Positions 56,476 to 64,000 of a stretch of 64,000 nt of DNA are shown in pieces. The notes under the pieces were generated by a model. The model was not told the DNA's origin, made no database searches, and saw nothing but the letters and a program-made list of their open reading frames with translations. The translations under genes were made by a program, and so were the position numbers. Every line of letters starts with the position of its first letter. Position 1 is the stretch's first letter. Where the stretch lies: positions 1,247,327 to 1,311,326 of the forward strand of contig BFEA01000053.1 of the NCBI GenBank assembly GCA_003427395.1, read 5' to 3'. The DNA comes from Chara braunii. Taxonomy: Eukaryota; Streptophyta; Charophyceae; Charales; Characeae.

Positions 56476-57270
56476 CTAAGAGGGGTTGTTGAAGTTATCT
56501 TTGTTGTCAGTGTTTATCTTTGAGTTGTCGGTGTCGAATTGGAACTTTTTGGTTGCTCTGCGGTAGTCGTAGCCCTTGTGGTCGTCGTCCTGATGTTTGT
56601 GAGATGTGGAGCGTTTGTCTTCGGATTTGGAGGAATCGCCCTTCTTCTGATAGAAGGATTTTCCTTCAGAATTTCCTCGATTCGCCCTGCAAAGCACGAG
56701 CAGGGTAAGTGAGAATGCCCTTAACACAAATGGCAAAGACTTTTTTAGGCAGTCCAGGGCAAGTAAAAAAGTCATCGGGCACTGCCCTTTTTGGCATCGG
56801 GCACTGCCCTTTTTGGCAGGAGTTTGAGGCCAGAGATGTGGACTTTCTGGGTTTTGGAAGATTCATTTGGCTGCACCGCAAAGATGAGTTCATCTTTTTT
56901 ATCTTGAGGATTGAGGCATGAAATGATTTTTGTCGGGGAAAAAACAAAAGGCAGAACCGAAGAGATGGCAAGTACGTTAGCGTCGGTGAGGGCTTGAGGT
57001 CCATTGGCGGAGATGACTTCCATGATGACAGGATCCATCTGATAAACATTAGATGACATCAGAGTTAGCTTCAGTGATTTAAAGAAGGGTTTTAATGGTA
57101 AAGTTCATTTTGAAACTTGCATGGTTTCGTGCAGGTTGAGAAAGATTAAGGAGTCTCATCGTCAAAGAGTTGAAAGACTTGCAGAAAGAAATAAGAGATG
57201 ATGATGAGAGGAACCAGTGCAGTGGAGGAGAAGTAGAATTACGATTGTTAGGGTCTTCATGGGGAAACAC
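56476..57270 (-). pseudogene. DIRS gag-like region
   Basis: Three frames follow each other on the minus strand. 57,270-57,079 is MFPHEDPNNRNSTSPPLHWF... 57,059-56,772 is MSSNVYQMDPVIMEVISANG, with IIS(C)LNPQDKKDELIFAVQP. 56,775-56,476 ends in a highly charged KKGDSSKSEDKRSTSHKHQ tail. A perfect 22-bp tandem duplication (56,773-56,816) causes the shift between the last two. The identity is inferred from its place before RT and its basic/acidic tail; there is no CCHC knuckle. Confidence 0.5.
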
Positions 57271-57289
57271 TGAGTGAGAAAAGGGTTGA

Positions 57290-57478
57290 GTGAGAAGTGA
57301 GAATGAAGCGCAAAAGGAATAAGCACAAATTTCCCTATGACACTTTCAAGAAAGGAGTTATCTATTTAATTCCTGCAAACAAAGAGAAGACATTCAGAGA
57401 TCCTTTCAAAGTTTAATGGTTGGTGGATTTCTGAAGGGAAGTCAAGGAGGGAATGATTGTAATCTCTTGTTTGTCCTT

Positions 57479-57546
<68 letters not shown>

Positions 57547-57700
57547 GGGAATTTTAAGTGTTTGGGAGATATAGTGAGAATGAAGCGAACAATGAAAGAA
57601 AGGAACAAGCATAAGTTTAAGAAGAGAGATTAAGTGAAGTTCTATAAACAAAGGAGAGCACATTCAATGATCATGTTTGAAGTCTTGATGATTGGGCAAA
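57290..57700. repeat. 277-bp spaced duplication around a T65 run
   Basis: GAATGAAGCG...AAGCACAAATTT...CAAACAAAGAGAAGACATTCA (from 57,301) is repeated from 57,578 as GAATGAAGCG...AAGCATAAGTTT...TAAACAAAGGAGAGCACATTCA. Between them lies T65 (57,481-57,545). It sits just outside the DIRS gag and could be part of that element's terminal structure. Confidence 0.65.
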
Positions 57701-57821
57701 CAAGGTTCTGTAATAGAGTTTGATCTCCGTGTTTTTTTTTTGGGGGGGGGGGGAAGAGGGGAAAAAAATGATTGAAATTATGTTGAGACTCTCCCGCTTT
57801 TTTTTTCCTTTATTATTTCAA

Positions 57822-57852
<31 letters not shown>

Positions 57853-58019
57853 GGGGGGGGGGGGGAGGAAGTGGTGATAGTTGAAGAGGAGTAAGGGTTT
57901 TTGGTGCTATCTTGGGATCGCATGTCATGAGATGAGCAAGGTTTTACTTCCATTGCGTTTTCTTTGGATTCGTGTTGCCTCTAGAATTGCTCTTTCTACT
58001 TTGAATTCTTGTGTACCCC
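57701..58019. other. T-tract/G-tract spacer
   Basis: Two stretches pair a long T run with a long G run (about 57,732-57,753 and 57,827-57,866). No gene is seen. Confidence 0.6.
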
Positions 58020-58382
58020 TGCTCTCTTTCGCTGCATGAGTATTTAAACTTAATTAATAGTTAAGGTCAGGTTTCTCCTTTTTTTAATAATAATTATTAT
58101 TTTTAACTGAAATAACACAGTTGATGCAATGTGATGCAATTGAAATGTAGTGTTTCTGTTGCCCCTAGAGTTGTTTTTTTTCTGCTTTATGAATTTTTGC
58201 GTAGCCCGGCTCCCCTTTGTTGCAAAAGTATTTAAAGTTAATTAATAGTTATAGTCATTTTTTATTTTTTTTTAACTGATATTACATAGTTGATGTAAGG
58301 TGATGTAATTGTAGATGTAGTACTGAAATGAGGAAAGAAGTGAAGAGGACGGAAATATGTGGTGGAAATTAGATTATTCCCG

Positions 58383-58430
<48 letters not shown>

Positions 58431-59420
58431 GGACCCTTTGTAGGAAGACGAAAGATTGATTGATTCTTAGTTGTTTGATAGAATGATCGTTCGTCGTAGA
58501 ATAATTACTTAGGTCAGTAAAAACGTTACGAATATTCTTTAAATCCAATGGTGACGATGGTGGTGCTAACGAAGAATGATCGAGACGATTAATCCTGTAA
58601 GGATGAAATGGACGATTAGTCTGTCGATCAGATTACTAATCAATTCGCTGGTTAGTCGGTAGATTGGTGATGCTGAGTATATTGATCAAATACTTAAAAA
58701 ATCCTTCAAATGATTGATGGTGATTATTCGTTTCATTTGATCCCTTGTTTAGTGTGCTCCTACTGCTGATTTACGGGGGATGAATGTACGGAAGGAGAGA
58801 TCATAGGAGATGAGATTTGTTTCTCTTTGTTGCAAGAGTATTTAAAGTTAATTAATAGTTATGGTCATATATATATATATATATTTTTAACTAATATTAC
58901 ATAGTTGATGTGAGGTGGTGTAATTGTAGATGTAGAGCTGAGATGAGGAAACAAGTAAAGAGCACGAGGATATGCAGTGAAAATTAGATTATTTCCGCCT
59001 CTTTTCTCCTTTATTTTTTTTTTTTTTTTAATCCTTTATAGAAGGGGGAAGAATTGATTGATCCTTCGTTGTTTGATAAAATTATCAGTCGTTGTAGAAG
59101 AATTGTTTAGATCGGTCAAAACTTGCGATTATTGTTAAAATCCAAAGGTGACAATGGTGGTGCTGACGAAGATGATCGAGACGATTAATTCGGCAAGGAT
59201 CAAATTGACGATTAGTCTGTCGATCAGTCCACTAGTCAATGAGTTGGTTAGTCGATAGATTGATGATCCTAAGTATATAGGTCAAATGCTTAAAAGATCC
59301 TTGGAATAATTTATGGTGATGATTTGTTTGATTTGATTTTTTGTTTAGTATTCTCCTTGTGCTGATTTACTGAGGATGAATGTACGAAAGGAGAGATCGC
59401 ACGAGATGAGATTAATCCAT
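58020..59420. repeat. 610-bp tandem repeat
   Basis: AAAGTTAATTAATAGTTAT occurs at 58,234 and 58,844. The following ~600 bases correspond, through GATGTAATTGTAGATGTAG, the T run, TTGATTGATTCTTAGTTGTTTGATA and GATGAATGTACG.AAGGAGAGATC. A partial unit precedes at about 58,046. T-run lengths differ sharply between units (T44 at 58,385-58,428 against about 13), and a TA microsatellite occurs in the second. Confidence 0.85.
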
Positions 59421-59929
59421 TTATCGATCGGTTAATTGTCAGATTGATTGATCTGACGTTTGATTGGTCGGGTGACTGAAGGGTAACATTTAACTGACAG
59501 TAAACGAGTGCATTTGATTGAGGGGTTGTTATTTTGACTCCTTGCTCTAACCTTTTTTTTTTCCCTCGTTTTGTCATACTCCCTCCGCCATTTTTATTTT
59601 TTTTTTAAATAAAACAACGATGATGGTGAGGGGTTGTGCAACAGTACTGGTTGAATGATTGGAAGTAGCTCATACAGTGAGCTTACCAAATGCTTCGACC
59701 AATCGATCAAATTAAATGTTTGCTTGATGATTGATTGGTTTTGCTTAGATGGTCGTCCTTCCTGTATTTTTGATATTGCTTTCTTTGGTCATTTATAAAA
59801 TGATGAGGTTGATCCGGCATTCCAAGGAATATTGATTGATTGATTTGTAGATTGGTTAATCGATTAATCAAAGGTGGTTCATTAAATGGTTATTTCAAAT
59901 GATAAGATCAATAGGTATGCCTGGTTTGA
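59421..59929. other. AT-rich spacer with no gene
   Basis: ATTGATTGATT-type motifs recur. The minus-strand frame at 59,311-59,577 is Lys/Ser/Asn-rich and unsupported. Confidence 0.45.
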
Positions 59930-61960
59930 TAGTGTTACTAGGATGTACATAGTTTTTTCCATTTTTCTTCCTTTACTTCAGTTTTGATCATCTTACAACG
60001 CATATGTCTCCTTATCAACCCCCCCCCCCCCTTTTTTTTTTTTTTTTGGTAAGAGTGGAGGGATCGAAGTAGGTTGTTTAGTGAATGATGATGGAGACAA
60101 TAGTATTGCGGGGTATTAAATCTTTCTGGCTTTTTTTTTTTTTTTTTTTTTGGCCTTGCTGCCAAGTGCAAGCTGCGATTTGAGGTCCTTCTTGCTCCTT
60201 GCTGACTCTCATCGCTCCTTTTTCTTTTTTTTTTAAAGTGTAAATTAAAATGATAAATAGGTAGATAAAGGTTGATGACTGATAGGGGTTCTTCATAGCC
60301 TTTTTGTATGTTTTTTTTTTTTTTTTTAATCAAACATTTGGGGGGATGATCCTGATTTGGAGAGTGATACAACTCGATGGGTTTTTCATGGCTTCTTCAT
60401 CGCCTTTTCTTTACTTGGTTTTTTATAGATCCACCCGGCTTGAATATGCTTTGCTCTTTTTTTAACCACAAAGTTGCATGGAGGAACAGATGATGCGAAT
60501 CGGGAGTGAGAGGGAGAAGGAACAACAATTGGGTAAATATTGATCTGATGATCGGCAGGCGTAGTAATGGAGGATTAGTCGAGCTAGCGATTGATCCTTC
60601 ATCCTCTTGGTTTATCCGCTTTCTTCTGAATCTAGTGTGTCAGTAGGTGGATGAAAGTTGACAATTGATAAGGGTTCGTCATTGTTTTTTTTCCCTTCTT
60701 ATTTTTTTTATTTTTTTTCTTTATCAACTATTTGGGGTGGATGCTCCTGATTTGGAGTAATAAGGCTTGATGGGCTATTCATGGTTTTTTNNTNNTNTTT
60801 TTTTTTTTTTTACTTCAGTCTTTGATAAATCCACCCGTTTTTTGCTTCTTTTTAAACCACAAATTGCATAGAGGAACAAAATATGTGAATCGTGAGTGTG
60901 GGGAAGAAGGAACAACTACTGAGTAGAATTATGATGTACTGATTGACGGGCATAGTGATGAAGGATTAATCGAACTAGCGGTTGATCCTTCATCCTCTTG
61001 GTTTATCCGTTTTGTTTTTAATCCAGTGAGTCATTAGGTGGTTGTTTAGCTGCGAGGTTCGCAAAGTGATCCAGTTGTCTCATCAAACGACGAATAATTC
61101 AATCACTCCATGATTAATCCTTCATCCTTCGGACTGTCGATACATCTCTATTCTCATACTTTACATCATCTTGTTTCTCATGTCATTCAAAAAAAAAAAA
61201 AAAAAAAAAAAGAGCGGGAGAGGAAGAAAGGATAATAGTAATACTAAATAAACATTATTTATCTTTAAAAATATACATATTTATATATGCATTTATAACC
61301 CCTGCTCTATAGGTTTTCTCATCCAAAATTCTGGCACCTTTTAGCCTAAAAAAAAAAAACAAAAAAAAAAGGAGGAGGGATTTATAAAGGCGTTAAGAAT
61401 GATTTGATCTTTCATCGTCCCGCTGTATAAGTTTTTATTTGTATGCAGCGAACCATTAGGTAGCTGAGATTTGGATGCGAAAATAATGAAGCAGTGATCG
61501 CATTGTGAAGGATTGATGGAATTACAGAACTTCATCATGCTCTCTTTCCCTTTTTTTTTTTTTTTTTTTTTATAGATAAATACAATAAGTTAGCTTATTT
61601 TTTCCTTTTTTTTTTTCTTTTTTTTTTTGAACGAGAATAGAGATGATGCAAAGTGCGAGGATGGAAGATGGATTGGAAGGCCTAAATATGAAGAATTAAT
61701 CGTGCCATTCGTCGGTTTAACTTCTATTTTTACCTTTTTTCACCTTCTCCCCCTCTCCTTTTTTAGCCACAATAAAATAGTTAATGACATAGAGGAACAA
61801 ATGGTGCGAATACAAGAGCGACAATTGGTTGAATGAAGATCTCTTGATCCTCAGGCTAGGGATGAAGGGTTAACCGAACTAGTGATTGATCCTTCACCAA
61901 CTTTCATTGGTTGTGAAGATTGGATGCGGAAATAATGAAGCTCTAGCAGAGGTAGTCGGA
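59930..61960. repeat. ~400-bp tandem array with T tracts
   Basis: A unit containing TAACCACAAAGTTGCATGGAGGAACAGATGATGCGAATC and GATTGATCCTTCATCCTCTTGGTTTATCCG starts near 60,465. It recurs near 60,855 and, more diverged, near 61,765 (GCCACAATAAAATAG...GAGGAACAAATGGTGCGAATAC). T runs of 15-25 and a C11T16 step (60,020-60,046) are interspersed. Ambiguous bases lie near 60,791. No gene is seen. Confidence 0.75.
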
Positions 61961-62269
61961 GTGTGATTGCGATTACGATCGAATTTCAGACTTCGTCTCC
62001 TGTCATTACTGTCCTCTACTTGAGAGATCGATATGTATAAATCATCCCTCCTTTCTCCTTTTTTTTTTTTTTTTTTTTTGAATGGTGCCTCAATCAGAAT
62101 ACAGATGAAGCAAATTAGGGGAGAATATAAACAGGAGAAATTATGAAGTATTAATCATGCTGGTTATTGAATCATTTCATCATTAGCTTAAGTTTCTCTT
62201 GACAAAGTTTGTAAACGAACAAGCTTCGAATGCAGGTGAATGCTCCGTACACTCGTGGAGACTCATCCT
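61961..62269. other. AT-rich spacer
   Basis: Contains a T20 run near 62,060. No gene or repeat match is noted. Confidence 0.45.
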
Positions 62270-63545
62270 TTAGTGAGATGGCAGGAGGAGGGAGTAAGAG
62301 GGCACCCTAAAGAAAAGGAGGTTGAAGATAAAGAGGTGGAGCAAGAGAAGAAGAATTAGGAAAAACAAGAAGAAAAGGTCGAAGGGACGAAAAATATGGG
62401 GTTTCTTCCTAGTTCTAGGGGGTTTGGGTGTGTTGGGAATTTGGTGATTAGGTGGAGGGGGGTTTGAGTGAGTGGAGGAGCGGAGAGAAGGGTAGGGAAT
62501 GAGGAATATATGTTGAAGGGATGGATGAGTTTCAGGCGGGGGAGAATCCGGGGCAAAGGCATAGTCGGAAGCCCTGGATGATCTTCTTCTTCTGGAGGAA
62601 GATCTCTTTGACGCCATGTCGTCAAATCGTTGTCTCGTCTATTAGAGGAAATGAGAAGGTTCGGTCGACGGTCTTTAGCAAGAGCTTGGAGGATGGTTAC
62701 GAGGAAGGAGGGGAGACCGCACTTGGACTCTGTGGAATTGAGAAAAGTCCATAATGGTGTTGCAGATGGCGTCCTTGACAAGTCTGAACCAAGGCCCCCG
62801 ACCGGTGGAGATGAGCTCGTGAAGGAATTAATGGCTGAAGTCAGACTTGATGAGCTCGGTAAAGAACCCTTTGAAGAAGAAGGCAAGCGACGTTAGGAAT
62901 CCTTGAGAGAGTGCCAAAGAGGAAAGTTGCTCTGTGATATTGCGCAGTCCTGAAGTGACCCAGAACCTGATGTTTGATCTGCGCGTGGAGGCCAGGCAGA
63001 GGACGAAGCAATAGAAGGGAACTCGCAAATCGTGTGCACGCTCCTCTTTGAAAATGGCAAGATCCAACCTGGCACAGTCCTGCTCCTCGATCGTAAGGAA
63101 GGGGAGGTTTCTTGAGTCGACAAAAATGAGGGAGAAAGGTAGGTTGGAGAAGAAGGAGTGGGAGAGAAGTTTTATAGCTTTCCTTCTCTTTAGGAAGAAA
63201 AAGGATTGGTCGTCATTGCATAAGGTTGCAAAGGTGGTGTTTTCCACGAATGCCAGCAGGTCTTCGATTGCAAGAGTTGAGCTAAACCTTTCCTGGATAA
63301 GACGATTTTGCAAGAGCGCGAGAGACTTCGGTAACAACAAGGGAAGAGCGAAGAGGTGAAAAGGAAGGAGAGAGGCAGTGGACGGGTCTAAGAGAAAGAT
63401 GCGATGAAGACAATCATGAGCATTGATGGGGATGGGGGCAGTGTAGTTGGCTAGTGAGGTGATTAAGAATATGAATTCCGTAATGCGTTTTTCATCAGAG
63501 ATGACAGTGTCGTTTTTTGCTACGAGATTAGGTGGGAAAAATAAT
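62270..63545 (-). pseudogene. Unidentified coding remnant
   Basis: One minus-strand frame is open over 170 codons (63,340-62,828): LALLQNRLIQERFSSTLAIE, then SLIFVDSRNLPFLTIEEQDC and FFKGFFTELIKSDFSH. It continues after a TAA in the same frame with FLHELISTGRGPWFRLVKDA and ICNTIMDFSQFHRVQV. Nearer 62,617 an ATG opens 115 codons beginning MASKRSSSRRRRSSRASDYA, running through a Pro-rich stretch into a Phe/Leu-rich hydrophobic segment. Upstream reading (PPNLVAKNDTVISDEKRITE) is also protein-like. Even composition over 300 codons suggests a former protein, possibly a retroelement ORF1. I do not recognise it. Confidence 0.4.
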
Positions 63546-63875
63546 TATAGGAAGAGGTCAGAGATGGGGGCATTGTCTTGGGCAGGTTGGAAGGAAGGGG
63601 GATGGGAGTCCAGGCAGGAGCATTCTGAGATGGGCAGTGAGCGGATGGAGGTATTTGGGACAACGAACAAAGGAGAGGCTGGAGGTCTGTCTCCAGGACG
63701 AGCAGCCGACGCGTTCATTGTCGTAGAACTTCCGGAGAGGGGAAGGGAAAAGGAAGGACTGACCTCTGACCGAAGACTGACACCGACGAAGAGGAGACAC
63801 GAATAGACCGTAGGACAACCTGCAGGGAAGGATCGAGGCCCCGAAGGCTGGGAGCTGGGCACAACCCTTGCCCAA
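63546..63875. other. Spacer with overlapping unsupported frames
   Basis: Frames on both strands (for example minus 63,558-63,875 and plus 63,447-63,806) have Ser/Pro- or Gly/Glu-rich translations with no support. They may be the upstream part of the remnant to the left. Confidence 0.35.
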
Positions 63876-64000
63876 AATTGGCGAAGGACAAAATGACTCT
63901 CCTCAGACCGGCTGATGAAGTGATCTATGCGCCTGCAGATTTGCTTATGCACTGAGCACTGCTGAAGGCATGCGAGGGAAGGAGGATCGAGGGAAATCCA
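63876..64000. repeat. Partial copy of the 52,700-52,824 repeat, cut by the window end
   Basis: AATTGGCGAAGGACAAAATGACTCTCCTCAGACCGGCTGATGAAG... through GAGGGAAATCCA matches 52,700-52,824 in the same orientation, with a few substitutions. It runs off the window. Confidence 0.85.

Larger units (their letters stand above)
53460..57270 (-). mobile_element. Degraded DIRS-type tyrosine-recombinase retrotransposon
   Basis: Minus strand, from 57,270 downward: gag-like region, DIRS-type RT with YIDD, RNase H, and the conserved post-RNase H module. Plus strand, 53,460-54,364: a tyrosine recombinase ending in a HxxR box. The two coding blocks converge tail to tail about 100 bases apart. DIRS elements lack LTRs and use a tyrosine recombinase instead of an integrase. 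As I recall, the Volvox element kangaroo also has an inverted recombinase gene. All ORFs are broken. Split direct repeats were not identified, so the ends are those of the recognisable coding. Confidence 0.8.

Noticed and set aside
57366-57663. Minus-strand poly-Lys frames
   Set aside because: They are translations of the T65 run.

Overview
This is eukaryotic, repeat-dominated intergenic DNA, not a bacterial or compact genome. The evidence is long microsatellites, many minisatellites, one assembly gap with scattered ambiguous bases, and broken retrotransposon coding regions. I found no intact cellular gene. A streptophyte or green alga is the best guess: a DIRS-type retrotransposon with an inverted recombinase, a long terminal repeat primed by tRNA-Asp, and a trihelix/MYB-SANT-like pseudogene occur together. 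Chara braunii is my favourite candidate, but the window alone does not prove it.

Left third (1-22,000). A microsatellite/hairpin tandem array opens the window. A 1.3-kb repeat follows, carrying a decayed unknown gene on the minus strand. It recurs in the same orientation near 18.8-20.1 kb. Each copy is joined to a ~1.5-kb segment that lies in opposite orientations at the two sites. Between the two cassettes are a few weak exon-like fragments and a minus-strand Ty3/gypsy element (about 15.6 to 10.0 kb). Its gag is split by a GC-rich hAT-like insertion with an 8-bp target duplication; the 909-base gap lies inside that insertion.

Middle (22,000-43,500). Two direct repeats of about 5.5-6 kb (22,071-28,000 and 33,566-39,030) each have a tRNA-Asp-type primer binding site at their left edge and a TATA box on the minus strand. 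They look like giant LTRs of a minus-strand, LARD-like element. The sequence between them and to the right is largely non-coding minisatellite arrays with 27- to 62-bp units.

Right third (43,500-64,000). A trihelix-type pseudogene (minus) is followed by a plus-strand LINE with tandem monomers at its head. After its poly(A) tail the monomers begin again, as in head-to-tail copies. A degraded DIRS-type retrotransposon spans about 53.5-57.3 kb, with gag, RT and RNase H on the minus strand and a convergent tyrosine recombinase on the plus strand. The last 6.5 kb are AT-rich tandem arrays with long T tracts and an unidentified minus-strand coding remnant. Almost all coding here was selfish DNA and is now inactive, judging by the frameshifts and stops.
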